The notes under the pieces are model-generated. The model was not told where the DNA came from. It saw only the letters and a list, made by a program, of their open reading frames with translations, and made no database searches. The position numbers and the translations under genes are program-made. From NCBI RefSeq assembly GCF_000340215.1, contig NW_006921534.1, positions 6,437,450 through 6,501,449 on the forward strand: a stretch of DNA of 64,000 nt. Reading direction: 5' to 3'. The number at the start of each line of letters is the position of its first letter. The first letter of the stretch is position 1. The DNA is from Pseudocercospora fijiensis CIRAD86. Taxonomy: Eukaryota > Ascomycota > Dothideomycetes > Mycosphaerellales > Mycosphaerellaceae. Below, piece by piece: positions 35,691 to 47,928 of the stretch.

Positions 35691-37337
35691 ATACTTAACT
35701 ATGCCTATATAAAGCGAGATATCGTACTAGACTCTATCTTCGGCTATTACGTCCTATTCTATAATATACCGACTATTCCTAAAGACGACCTACGCGATCT
35801 ACTTATAATAGTAGTCGAGACTTTCCTCGACTAGCGATTTAGCGTTAGTAGCCGCTAGACGCTCTAGCGTAGAACACTTAATTACCTAGAGTACGAAGCC
35901 GATAGTATTTACCTAGGCCCTTTTAAAGAGGATATTAATATATAGAAGTCGACTATCGCTAAATTACGTACTAAACTAGATAAGACTTATACGATACTTT
36001 ACTACTATACTCTTATCTACTAAATCGGGACCGCCGCGACGATTAATATTTAGCGTAATATCTATAACCGGTACTTTAGTCCTAATCCTAACTATACTCG
36101 CTATATCTACGTCGCTACTCTTATCGCGCTTAATAGCGAGTCTCGCTATTCTATCTATATTATCCGGCGTTACCTAAATATACCTAATAGCCTAAGACTT
36201 ATTAAATATATTGTATCCCTTTCGGACCGCGATCTATAGACTACTTATACGCTTATTATCTCTACTCGCGAGGCCTTTATTTAGGAGATACTTATACCCG
36301 GCCTAGCGTACTATAAGCGATATAACCGCCTAGGTTAGTTTTAGAATTAGCTATAGCTATACTAGTAGACGGATAAATTATAACTACGGAAACTCGAGAT
36401 AGTCGATTATCGAATAGAGCGTAGAGACTATACTAATAATACTATTAGAGAACTCTAGATTGCCCGTAATACCGAAACCTTATACGATAAGTATCAATCC
36501 GATAATACGTTTCGTTTTACTAACTTACGCGCCGCGTATCTATCTATCGTTATATATAACGAGGTATACTACTTCTAAGCGTAGTTTTTACTCTAAACGG
36601 ACGCTATATAGAATCTCTTTAATAACGCGTATATAGTAGCTATATTTACTATAGCGACTCTATTAGCTACTAATCTTAACGACTTCGCTATACTTACTTA
36701 GTTTCTATTCTATCGTATTCTTAAACTATAGGACGCCCGAGATCGGGCCGACCTTATTATAGGATTTTCGGATATTACTAATACCGTTATATACTATAGC
36801 TATTTCTAACGCGACTATAGCCTCCGATAGAGCGCTATTCCCGAAGACCTACGAATCTATTGTATAGCTCTACTATTTCGCTATATTTATACTAGCGCTA
36901 TATACTTTTACGATATCGTCCTTTAAATACTTAACCCTAACGCCCTATATAGGCCTCTCGACGACGACGACTAGATATATCTAACGATATTTACTTTTAG
37001 CCTCTACGTCCTCCGACGTTCTAAAAGAAACTAACTTAAGATCCGCGACTATACTATAACCTTAGAGGACGATATTCCCCTATAGTAAGTTATTAACGTT
37101 AAGGTATAATATACTCCTATTTCCTAGGTAGAATACCGCGCTACTTACTATCGCTTTACTAAGCGTATCGATAAGCTAGACCGCGGTATTAAGCGCCTCT
37201 CTACTATACTAACTTATAAGGCACTATTTTGTTAGCTTAGTCTCTATACTACCTATCCTCTTCTCGCTACTATCGCCGACCGAAGACTAACCTTCTTTAC
37301 GCTAACTCTTTAATCCCTATAAGTCTATTACGCTATA

Positions 37338-37412
37338 GACTATTTTACTAGCTAGCGAAAACTAGTAGATATATACGACTATTTCGCTAGCTAGTAAAGT
37401 AGTTTATAGTCT
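37338..37412. repeat. Paired palindrome motif, second probable intron of SNF2 copy 1
   Basis: GACTATTTTACTAGCTAGCGAA and, about 35 bases later, TTTCGCTAGCTAGTAAAGTAG followed by TTTATAG. A GT-rich start (CTATAAGTC) and CTAAC-like branch sequence flank it, so it probably lies within an intron. Confidence 0.65.
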
Positions 37413-38212
37413 AACTATCTGCTACTACTTTCTCGCTAATATAACTCTAGCGCCTTATATTAGATAATAATATAGGACTTCTTCTAGTTCTATATAAAGG
37501 GCTCTATACCCCTTTTTATACTAAGCCGTCGCATAGATCGACTCGTCTATCTAGTCCGCCTATCTCCGAAGTATCTAGCGATACTATAGCTCGTCTACGT
37601 ATATATTATCTAGCTTTTGTCTAAGGTAGTATTCTAGGTCGAAGAGCTACTTAATTAGTAACTCCTCGACCTTATATTAGATTTATATTAGATTCGATAC
37701 TCTACTATCTATACTAGTATAACGTACGCTAAGCGCGCTACTACCGAGAATACCTTTAATAATAATCCCTAAACCTAGGCTATTATCCTATCTTCGCGTA
37801 CTAATATAGAGTCTATTAATCTATATTATAGTATATACGTATAGTATATCGTAGATATCGTCGACTTTAGTAAGAAGAACTCGATTATTAATCGTTATAC
37901 TCGCGTAGAATAGACTCGCGCTATTATAGTATTCGAATTAAGCCTCGTCGATACTATCGACTCGCGCTACTAGTAGACCTTCTATTTCGATATTTAGGAG
38001 CGGCTTACTATAGTAGTCTTACTACCTAACCGGCTTATAGATAAAGAGATCTACTATATCTAGTTAGACGAGATCGTACGAGCCTATAGTACTATCGGTT
38101 CGCCCCCTATAACCTAATTCTATAAATACGCTAATACTAATATTAGATAGTATATAGCCGATACTTATATACGTAAGTTCTACGGGATTCGCTACTAGAT
38201 ATTAGATACTAT

Positions 38213-38312
38213 NNNNNNNNNNNNNNNNNNNNNNNNNNNNNNNNNNNNNNNNNNNNNNNNNNNNNNNNNNNNNNNNNNNNNNNNNNNNNNNNNNNNNNNN
38301 NNNNNNNNNNNN
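38213..38312. other. Assembly gap (100 N)
   Basis: Exactly 100 N, the usual placeholder for a gap of unknown size. It falls in the C-terminal half of SNF2 copy 1. Missing coding sequence there cannot be judged. Confidence 0.99.
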
Positions 38313-38591
38313 TCTTATCCTAGTCGAAGCTATCTTTCGCCTATTACTTAGTAGTACGATAGCGGGAGAAGTCGCTACTATTGTCGACCGCTAGTAGCCC
38401 GCGCTAGATAACTTCTTTTAGGCCGATAAGCGTAACCTAGACTATATAGGAGGATGCGACTACGAGTATCTTAAGTATACTATAGCGTAATATCTATACT
38501 ACGACGACGTTACTAAGGATACCTATCTAATTCGACTTATATAGTACCTTTACTATTTCGCTACCGAGGCCCTCGCTATAGGTTAATACGA

Positions 38592-38687
38592 CTCTACTAT
38601 TATTCCTAATTAGTATAGTAAGTCGTACTATACGTTATAACTCTACTATTATTCCTAATTAGTATAGTAAGTCGTACTATACGTTAT
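38592..38687. repeat. Direct tandem duplication, 49-bp period
   Basis: The unit starting CTCTACTATTATTCC and ending TACGTTAT occurs at 38592 and again at 38641, identical over about 47 bases. The period is not a multiple of three (49), so it shifts the frame of SNF2 copy 1. It probably arose after the gene had decayed. Confidence 0.95.
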
Positions 38688-38893
38688 TATCTATTTCGCT
38701 ATCTAGTATAGTAGTTATTATCTCTATTACTAGTCGAATTACTAATACCCTTTATAGTATATCTTAAGGACGTTTAGTAGTATACTTCTAACTATAACGC
38801 TAATTTTACCTAAGCTATATAAAATATCGGTCCCTACGCTTCTACTCTCGCGCCCCTTATCTAAAGATTTCGGAGTTTTACTAGTCTCTTCGA

Positions 38894-38920
38894 TAATTAT
38901 AATAATAATAATAATAATAA
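38894..38920. repeat. (TAA)n microsatellite
   Basis: About eight to nine TAA/AAT units in the distal part of the SNF2 copy 1 region. Confidence 0.9.
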
Positions 38921-39300
38921 GTACGAGGATAATAGTAACTATAGAGTTACTACTCCCTCCCTTAGAACGCTATCTAACTATAAACCTAACTATATAGGTA
39001 TATAGCTATACTTACTAGGTAGTTAGGCCGGCTCTTCTATTTGCCCTAACTCTAGCGACTCTATTAGAGATACTAGCGCTATAGACAAGCTAACCCTACG
39101 CGCTCGTTACTTAACTAAGTAATCTCTAACTCTACTAGTTACTCTATATCCTTACCTAGCCGACGATATATTAGCTTATACTAAGCGCGTTAAGCTAGCG
39201 GCCGGCGCCTCGTCTATAGTACTAGTCGAGAGTAGCGACGCCGAGGATACCGAGTAAGGCGTAGATATATACGTACAGGCCTAATATATAGAGAGTAGAC

Positions 39301-40076
39301 GGTAATATAGATCTCCTCGAGTAGGCCTCTATAGGATAACTAGTAAGTACGTATATCCTAGGTATTAGGTCCTATAGGTTACTAACTAGGCGCGCGTATA
39401 GATAGCCTAGTCTATATACTAAATACTAGCCGATTAAGTAGAGTAATTTCCTATCGTATCTCTAGCCTTTTCTATAGTTTTTCCTCCTACCTATATATAG
39501 TCTATCTAGTTAGTACTTATAATATATACTATTAATATAACCGAATTATAGTAGCTATTACGCGTAGATCTAGAGTCTATATAACCGACTCTAAACTACT
39601 ATTATCCGCGAGGCCCTACCGCTATTATCTAACCCGCCTATATCTTCGTTATACTTTACGTATACGTAATATAATCGCCGAGTATCTATAGTAACGATAG
39701 AGAGCCTTTCCCTACAACTTAGGCATTTTATCTACCTATTTTCCTAGCTCTACCGATATTATATATTTCCTATTACCTAGTTATTATATCTTACCTATAA
39801 GATACGCTATCTATAGAATTATACTAGCGAGCATAACAGAACACACGTCTACAAACACATTTCTAAGCTAGGTCCTACATTCCGCTATTATCTCTCCCTA
39901 GGTTTAGTATACTATCGGTCTACATCTACTACAATCCCCTATCTTATTAGTCGCTAACTATTTTACTAGCCGGGGAAAAAATAGTTAAAAGGGTTTATAT
40001 AGTAGCGTCTCTAATAAGTACTCTATCTATTACTAACCTATCTTAACTAGATATACTCTCGCGGCGATAGTTAACT
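39301..40076. other. Stretch without recognised gene, with one palindrome motif
   Basis: Continues from the end of SNF2 copy 1. Scattered Gln-stop frames are visible but none that I can assign. A palindrome-family motif at 39957-39992 (CTATTTTACTAGCCGGGG, then AAATAG) is partly damaged. It probably holds the 3' end of SNF2 copy 1 plus intergenic DNA. Confidence 0.4.
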
Positions 40077-40577
40077 ACTTTTCTAGCTAGTAAAGTCGTT
40101 AGTATTACTTTAGTTATATTTCGTCTTACCGCGCCTACTCTAGTTAGACTTTACTTTACTTCCTTCTACGCCTCGTACCTACTATATACGTAAAGTCTAC
40201 ATATATATTACGTTACTATTATATACCGCTTCGTCGTCGTTTAGCTACCTTCTATAGTCCTACTTTACGCGTAGCCTTACCTATATTATAGACGAAGATA
40301 TATAACTTTAATATACTATATAAAATTATATAGGCGATATAAGTAGTCTATCTAGTATAGGATCTTAGTAAGGTAATAGCGTCGCTTTAGCTTTACCTTA
40401 TTCCTTTCTCTTAGATTAGGTTCTAAACCCTATACTAGCGCGTTTTAGCGGACTTTACCTATCGGCCTTAACTAACGTACCGAACGAAAGGCGGTCCTAA
40501 CTTTACTATATAAATTAGCTATATCGCTCGAAATGTCTCTTTTATACGCGCGTTAGTAAAGTAAACTGCCCTATATA
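40077..40577 (+). repeat. Shared upstream module, copy 4, left part
   Basis: Opens with a palindrome motif (TTTTCTAGCTAGTAAAGTCG, 40079-40100). The core at about 40425-40570 has CGTTTTAGCGGACTTTACC, ACCGAACGAAAG, TATATAAATTAGCTATATCG, CTTTTATACGCGCGTTAGTA and AAAGTAAACTG. It is cut there by LINE copy 3. The remainder resumes at 45466, and removing the LINE restores the order seen in the other three copies. Confidence 0.72.
40565..40577. repeat. Target-site duplication of LINE copy 3, left
   Basis: ACTGCCCTATATA occurs here and at 45466-45478, flanking LINE copy 3. Confidence 0.85.
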
Positions 40578-43500
40578 GATAGATAGATAGATAGATAGAT
40601 ATTTTATTTGCCTGTTGTAGTGCCTTTCGGCCTATGTAGGTCTGTTTCTATATATTGTTTTAGGTAGGAAACCAACTTGGTTAGTAAAAACCTCCCTCCT
40701 ATCCTATTTATAAGTGTTAATCTTCCTCGTTTCCCTATTTTCCTTCCTCTAGGGTATACTAGTGTTATAGTTGTTACCCTCTAACTACCTTGCCTACTGC
40801 CCTGCCCTTCTTTCCTCCTCTTCTTCCCTCCTTCTTATCTACTCCTTAGTTTCCCTTGCTAGTGCGAATTGTTATATAAATCCCTATTTAATAATCCACT
40901 TTACTATCCTCTTTAGGTCTTCTTTGCTCTAGATTAGCTTGTCGTATTCCCTTTCTATTGCTTTTAGTCTCTAATTACTTCTACCTTCTAACTATTAAGG
41001 GTAGACTAGTAGTATATACTTAGGGTTCTAAGATTAGTAGCTATATTAGTAAACTCTGCTTTTAATTCCTAGGACGTTTCTTCTAAATAGGTAAGATCTA
41101 AGTCTAATATGTTTAGATCTGATTTAGATAGCTAGGCTTGCCTCGGCCCTATTTAGGTCCTTATAGAGCTAGTAGTTGTATTAACTAAATTTGATTAGTG
41201 CCTTTAGGGTTCCTAGTCTAACTTGTGTTTTGTTCTATTCCTACTCCTATAGGTATCTAGCAATTAATTCTGCTAGGCTTTGTTTCTCTCCCTTTAGCTT
41301 ATCTTCTTTTAGCCTTATATTTGGTCCCTAAAGCTCTTTCTCTAGCATTTCTTTTATTAAGACTCTATATTGCTCTAGGTCTTTAACTTTCTAGGGAGTT
41401 ATTTGTAGTCTGTCTCGCCTCCTAGTCCTAATGCATTAGGCTTTTATCTTGTCTAGTGCCTTTTAAATAGTCTGTTAGGCTAGGTATTCTATTGTCTTTG
41501 CTATATATTAGTGTCTTAGTCCCTTAAAGTATTGTTTAACTAGTAGGATCCCTAATTCCATTTCTACTACCCTTATTAGTATAGTTTTGTATACTCCTAG
41601 GATTTTCTTTAGGCTTTAGGTTTAGGACCTGCTAACTAGTTGCTTAATCCTCTTTAGTGTTTTCTCCTAGGCTGTCTATATCTATGCTCTATATAGCATT
41701 GCTAGCTTGACAATTGCTTTATATATAACTTTGGCTTTCTCGAATGTAGCCCCCTATATAGAGGCTATAAGCCTATTAATGGATTGTATATTAGCATCTG
41801 CCCTCTGCTTTGCCTTCTTTACTTATAGTCCCTAATTTAGTTTTAGATCTAGCTAGATCCCTAGTACCCTAAGCTCTACTAATAGTTAGGTTTCAAAGCC
41901 TTAGATAGTGATTGATTGCTTTATATTATAGGTTGATTTAGCCTTGCTAAAGTAGATAAGCTAGTACTTTTCTAGGGCGAATTTTGCTCTATACCTCCTT
42001 ACCTATTTTTTATACTCCTAGTGCTTCTCTTCTAGGATCTTGCAGTTAGTTTCTATTATCTTAGACTAGGCTAGGATGTTCGTGTTATCTACGAACCCTA
42101 ATGCTAATGTGTTTTTTAATTCTAGGAGTAGGAGTAGGTCTACTATAAAGATAAGGAAGAGGATTAGGGAGAGTATTAATCCTTAGGTAATTCCCTTTTT
42201 AGTTAGCATTAGGTCTGATTTGAATTTGCCTAGAATAAGCTATGTTAATCTTTCCTATAGGAAGGACTAGATAAATTAGACTATCTAGTTTAGTATAGCT
42301 TTCTGTTTAAGTATATATAGGAGCCTTTTATAGGAGACATTATTAAAGGCTCCTAAGATATTAAGGGAGAGGAGGGTTGCTACATAGTTTTAACTATAGT
42401 GCTAGATATGCTTAATCTATTCTGTAATTAGTTCTATAGCTATTAGTATTAACCTCTTCTTTCTTCCTTCTATCTAGCCTTTAGGAAGGATATTCCTTTC
42501 CTCGGTAAAGGTTGTTAGCCTTTTAGCGACAATTTTTTCTAGTACCTTGCCTATTGTATTAAGTAGGGCTATTAGTCTATAGGCCTTAAGCTGTATATAG
42601 TCTTCCTTCTAGGGCTTCCTTAGCACTACTATTAGGGACTTCCTAAATAGTCTTAGGTAGTGTCCTAGTGCTAGGCTTTATAAAAAGATATTAGCTAGTG
42701 CTAGGGCTAGCCCCTTCCTATATGCTTTTAGAAGTTTATTATAGATCTTGTCGTGTCCTAGTGCCTTATTGCCTAGTATTTTCTTTAGGATCCTTTTAAT
42801 AGTTTCGGGTTTGATCTAGGTGTCTCTTAGTGTGCCTAGTAGTAGAGTCTCTTATTCTATCTCCCTTATATCTAATAGGTCTGCTTGTACTTTTCTATAG
42901 AAGAAGTGTTAGCCTAGGGCTCTTACTTTCCCTTCTATTATAGTCTATATTTGTCCTTATTGGTCTATAATATCCGGGAATTGTAGTAGCATATCCTTAT
43001 CCTGTTTAGGTCTCCTTGCCTATTTAGCTATCCTCTATATCTCCTCTAGTTTCTTTATAATTATTCCTATTATAGATCTCTATTCTTATATCTTATCTTT
43101 CTTAATCTAGATCTTCTTTTCCTAGTAGGCTTTATTATAGTTGTCCTATGCTTCCTAGGTATAGGTTTATATCTACTATCTCCTAGCCTTCCTTGCTACT
43201 TTAACCTTCCTTATATACTTACTAGTCTAGTATAGTTGCTAGTATAGTGAATGTTTCTTTGCTAGGGTATGCTTTCTAGCTACCTGTTTTAGGATTCCTA
43301 TTAGTTCTTCTACTGCCTTGTTAATATCCTCTAGCCTTAGTAGGTGTTTTGTTAAGAGTTCCTCTAGTTTTAGGTCCCTTTCTAGTTCCTCCCTAATCCT
43401 GCCCTATTAGGTACCTTTCTAGTTAAGCTTCTCCTCTAGTTCCCTTTCCTAATTAGCTTAGATATTTAGCTCAATCTATACCGGGAAGTGGTCTAATAAT

Positions 43501-45465
43501 TCTTCTAGTTCCTAGTTAACCCTGTATCTTATAATCCTATTCCTAATCTAATATAATACAAAGTATAGGTCTAGTATGCTACTACTTCCTCTTGCCTCCT
43601 AAGTAATTAGTCCCTTTAGGATAACAATTTCTATTCCTTCCCTCTCTAATATATCAATTAGTCTTCCTACTAAGAAGTAGTAAGCTAGGGTAAAGTCTAA
43701 GCCCTAGAGAGGGTAGTAGAGGTTGAAATCCCTAAGTAGGATTTAGTAGGTGTTCCCCTAGATAACTCTAGGTAGTCTTTCTAGGGTTTTTAGTTAGGTA
43801 CTGCTTCTTAAGTCTAGTAGTAGGTTGTATATATAGTAGACTTAGAGTGTACCTTAGGATGTCTCTACTTGAACTAATATTAGGTCCCTATCCTCCTATA
43901 GTATAGCCTACTAGGTTTCTATATCTATCTCCTTACTAATATAGATATATGTCCTTAGGGCTCCCTAGTTATAGATAATTAGGTAGTATCTTAGGTCTTT
44001 GACTATTGCTAGTCTCTTTATATATAGGTTGAGCTAGGGCTCTTAGATTGCAATAATGTAATGTTCTTTTAGGTTTAGTACTTAAAGGAAGCTCCTCTGT
44101 ACCTTATCCTTACTCTTATTAACATTGTACTATATAATGTTTAGTAATGTTGTAATGTTTATTAGGTTTTATCTATATTATTTCCCTATAAGTTTTCCTT
44201 TAGTCTTCCCTTACTTTAGACTAATATCTAACTAAGCTTTGTCTGCCCTGCTTCCTTTCCTATAATGTTAAGGTATCTTAGTCTCCCTAGTTGCTAGTAA
44301 CTCTCTTGTACTAGTAAGGCCCTAAATGTAAACCTATTATCTTGCCTAGACCTCTTTTATAGCACTTAGCTAGGTTGCTTCTATACCTAGCTACCCTAGC
44401 TTGTTATATATCTTTTTAGTATATTGATTCTAGCTTCCTTCGCTTTCCTAGCTGCCTATATTCTTACTAGGCATTCCTTCGCCTAAGAGGGGTGTTTTTT
44501 AGTATAGTATATATATCTTGCTTCTCCCTTATATGCTTTGCATTCTTTAACCTAGTGCTCCCCTATATAATAGGAGCAGGTATTAGTTGTCTTTATGTAT
44601 TTAGCTGCTAAGTGTCTATAGTATTAACATTTGAAGCACTACATTATCCTATAGTTGCTTCTGTATATCTCTGTTTCTAATCTTTTAAAGTCCTAGAACA
44701 ACCCCTAGTCTAGTACTATATTAGCCTACTCTATACTCCCTACCTAGATAATTAGGGAAGACTGCTTCTTAGTCTCTTCGATTTTCCTTTTAATCTATGC
44801 TACTTTTGTAATCTTTAGGCCTAGGTATATAGCTTGGTTTTGTCTCTATAGGCTCTTAATATCCTGTTCTTCCTTAAAGCTTCTTATTATACTATAGGCT
44901 ATAATTATAAATTGCTGTTAGGAGACCTTTGCTGTTTTCCCTATCTTAGTTGTCTATTCTTTTTGTGTTTCTAGCTTCTTTTTGTCTTGCTCTTATGCTA
45001 TAAATAGCTTGATTACCCCTTTACCTTCGTTCCTAGCCCTAATTACCTCTTTAACTGCAATTCTTTCTACAATCTCTTTCCTTATAAGTCCTTAGATTTC
45101 CTTTTGCTCCTATAGGTCCGTAATATAGACTCGAACTACTATCCTCGGGGGTTTTGGCGCCTCCTAACTAGCTACTGCTACCTAGGTGCGGTAGTTTAGG
45201 CTTGTCTCCTATTGTTTCTTCGTAATCTTTGCTACGACTATATTAGCTACCTTTGTAATTACGTAGCTTGCCTAGTTGTAGATTGCTTTTAGTCCTCTAA
45301 GGAGTTCTGAAATTATTATCCTATATGCCCTCTTAGGGGTTCTTCTATCTTCTGCCTTTAGTACCTCCTCTGCCCTAGCGTATAGTGCTTTCTATTCGTC
45401 CTCCCTTCCTTCTTAACTGTCTTCCCTTCGTCTCTAATTGTTCGCTACTATCGCTCTTCTCTGCT
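40578..45465 (-). mobile_element. Tad1-clade LINE, copy 3
   Basis: A minus-strand element of about 4.9 kb. GATA tail at 40577-40601, ORF2 at about 44140-40610, ORF1 at about 45440-44320, 5' end at 45465 by a 13-bp target-site duplication. It lacks the extra 5' segment of copy 2. It has Gln/Trp-type stops throughout but keeps more CA/TG than the flanks. Bases 41947-43056 are identical to copy 2 although the rest differs at roughly one site per 25-40 bases, mostly as C/T or G/A. It is inserted inside shared upstream module copy 4. Confidence 0.95.
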
Positions 45466-45700
45466 ACTGCCCTATATATTTGCGCTATCTACGCGGCCTA
45501 CTATATAAATAATTAGAGGTCCGAGCGCTAATACTAGTATATACCTTTCCTCTATCGCTCTAACTTCTTTTACTTTATAATCTACTTCTACTACTACCGC
45601 CTTTCCCGTCTATCTACCTTTATCTCGTTTCTCTATTTAGTAAACTAGTCTATACTCCTGTTTTCTCTACCTAGTAAACCGATCTATATCTACGAGCTAC
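45466..45700 (+). repeat. Shared upstream module, copy 4, right part
   Basis: Begins with the target duplication ACTGCCCTATATA. It contains GAGCGCTAATACTAG, a CT-rich stretch with ACTTTATAATCTAC (also in copy 1), and palindrome-family motifs at about 45637-45665. SNF2 copy 2 starts just downstream. Confidence 0.68.
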
Positions 45701-46314
45701 TCTTCTAGCTAGTTCGAACGGTAAATAACGGCTAGTACGCTATATACCGACGGCGATTATAAATCTAAACGAGAAGTTCGTACTAGCTAGCCTAATAACG
45801 CCGAAGAAGCGTAAGAAGACAGTTACTACTAACGTAAACGCTACTAAGTCGTCGCCGACTCTTCCTACGAGAACTAAGGGTAAGAGTACTAAGGCTATAT
45901 AGAATATACTAGCTACTCCTCCTACGCCGGATATATCCGCCTAGCCTAAGCCTAAGCCTAAGATACCTAAGGTACCTAAGGTAGTAACCGTACCGCTACA
46001 GTTTAGCCTTACTACAGACAAGAAGCAGGTACTACACGAGGCTATATATAAATCTAGAAGAGAGACGCTTAGAATATTCCTAGTAAATAGTACGCGAGTT
46101 CCCGTCTAGGCCGATTATAGTATATACCTTCTCGGCTTCCTAGGATCTAGTCTAGAGAAGAATAGATATATTCTCTTATTTCTAAACTTCCCTTATTAGG
46201 ATCTATATAAAGGGTTCCTTTAGGCTATATCGTAGCTAGCGGGTCGGTAGTATTAGAATAACGGTAGATATTAGATAAGTTCTATTCTATACTATATACC
46301 TAGACTAATATACT

Positions 46315-46383
46315 AACTATTTTACCGGCTAGTAAACCCGCTATACCGAAGTTAGACTTTACCGGCTAGCGAAATAGTTAGCG
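46315..46383. repeat. Paired palindrome motif, probable intron of SNF2 copy 2
   Basis: AACTATTTTACCGGCTAGTAAA and, about 30 bases later, TTTACCGGCTAGCGAAATAG followed by TTAGCGG. A CTAAC-like site and TATATAG lie downstream, consistent with an intron. Confidence 0.65.
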
Positions 46384-47782
46384 GTTTAGTCCTCGTAGCT
46401 ATATATCCCTTCTAGTTAACGCTAATATTATTATATAGAACCTATTTAGTTTACGCGAATATAACGACGACCTATCTAAGAAAGACTAGCTACTAGGCAA
46501 CTCGAATAATTTAGTTCTAACAAAGACTATTCTTAAGTATATCTTCGCTATACCTAATAATACTTTTACTATCGACGATCTTATAGTAGAGGATATACCT
46601 AACGATATCCGCTTCCTATATTCGAAGCCGAGACTACGCCTCGCCGTCTATTTCTTATATATAGCCTATCTAGTACGAATAGCCGCCGAGATATACGAAG
46701 ACTACGCGTATATACTCGAAGTGCCTCCGGAGATTCCCTCTAAATACCGAAAGGTAGCTAAGAGTATTTAAGGTTAGGAGGTCGATAGAAATATCCTCTT
46801 TCGCCTTATATTACTAGTCTAATACTAGTATAGTAAGGTTCGTAAGAATAAGGAAGTAGGGGGTATAGCGTACGTATTTAAGAAGGATTTCTATAGTAGG
46901 GCTAACGTAGAGCCTATTGTATATAGAGTCCCTAGTACTACGATATTTAATACTATAGAGTAGGCCTAAGACTAAAAACTAGCTAATAACGAAGCTCGCT
47001 AGGCTCTAGCTAACGTCGAAACCGAATTCTTTATAAATATAAAACGTACTATTCTCCGTTCGGCCTAAGAGTATAATAATACTATCTAATATCTCTTAGG
47101 TATATACTATAACCTATTCGCGGGTAAGACTACTAACCTTAATACCCGCGATCTAGATATATAGAATTAGACTATATACGACGAATATATTAAATGCCTC
47201 GCCGAGCGCTATAATCTAATCTTCTTTAACGACTATACTACTATCGATCCGGCTAATAAGCGGTTTCTTTATAAAGGTTACCGCTAATATATAGAGAAGG
47301 TCTACTATACCGTAGGTATACCTCTACCCTAAGATATAAACGATAATCTACTATCGGCTATATAGGACTATATTAACTAAGAGGCCGAGTACTATACCGC
47401 CGACTCCCTAGACTACCGCGAACTTCTATAGTCCCCTATAGATACGAATACTATATTTAGTAATATATTACGTTATATAAATAGCGTATTAGCCGTCTCT
47501 TCTATATTTATAGTAGCGTACGCCGCGACGGGTATTATAGTTACCGCGCTTCTAGATAGCGAGATTAACCCTATTAGTAAATATAGATTTTATATTATAT
47601 TTCGTAATCTCGCTCTAAAGCTATAGTAGCCTTAGGTAATCGCGTAGACTCTCTAAATATAGAAGTCGCTTATATAAGGCGCTATTCTCGCTAATAACGT
47701 AGGTACTAGTAAGACTATTATAGTCCTCTACGCCGTCGTCTATTAGTTCGAATATATTAAAGAATAGCGTCGTAACTACTAA

Positions 47783-47928
47783 GGTATATTTTCTCTTTTT
47801 ATATATAAACCGTTTTACTAGCTTGTAAACTAGTCGTCGCTTATATATCTTTTTCTTTTTATCTAGATAGTAAAGTAGTCTACCTACTACTTATTTCTCC
47901 TCTACTAACGTTTATTATAGCTATACTC
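47783..47928 (+). other. Probable intron of SNF2 copy 2 carrying two palindromes
   Basis: GTATATTTTC start, CTAAC branch-like sequence and TTATTATAG end, joining the same residues as the copy 1 intron (before CTATACT). It contains TTTTACTAGCTTGTAAACTAG and ATCTAGATAGTAAAGTAG. The intron sequence has diverged from copy 1 except for the palindromes. Confidence 0.65.

Larger units (their letters stand above)
34740..39300 (+). pseudogene. SNF2-type helicase, copy 1, with assembly gap
   Basis: A decayed gene that encoded a large SNF2-like ATPase (chromatin-remodeller superfamily). Motif I is at 35461-35496 (Ala-Ile-Leu-Ala-Asp-Asp-Thr-Ser-Thr-Ser-Lys-Thr, where GxGKT is expected). A likely intron with two palindromes follows (about 35564-35690). 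The DExH-like box is at 36558-36569 (now Asn-Glu-Val-Tyr), preceded by Leu-Ser-Ile-Val-Ile. A Thr-Ala-Thr/motif III-like segment with Asn-Asp lies near 36640-36680. A second palindrome pair (37338-37412) lies in a probable intron. The C-terminal region is cut by 100 N. A reading frame with Gln stops resumes after the gap to about 38600, then weakens. It shares motif order and the first intron position with the gene at 45.7 kb. It starts just after upstream module copy 3. Confidence 0.78.

Noticed and set aside
40578..40601. GATA repeats taken as a CRISPR-like or regulatory GATA cluster
   Set aside because: The repeats are at the 3' ends of all four LINE copies, so they are the tetranucleotide tails of the elements.
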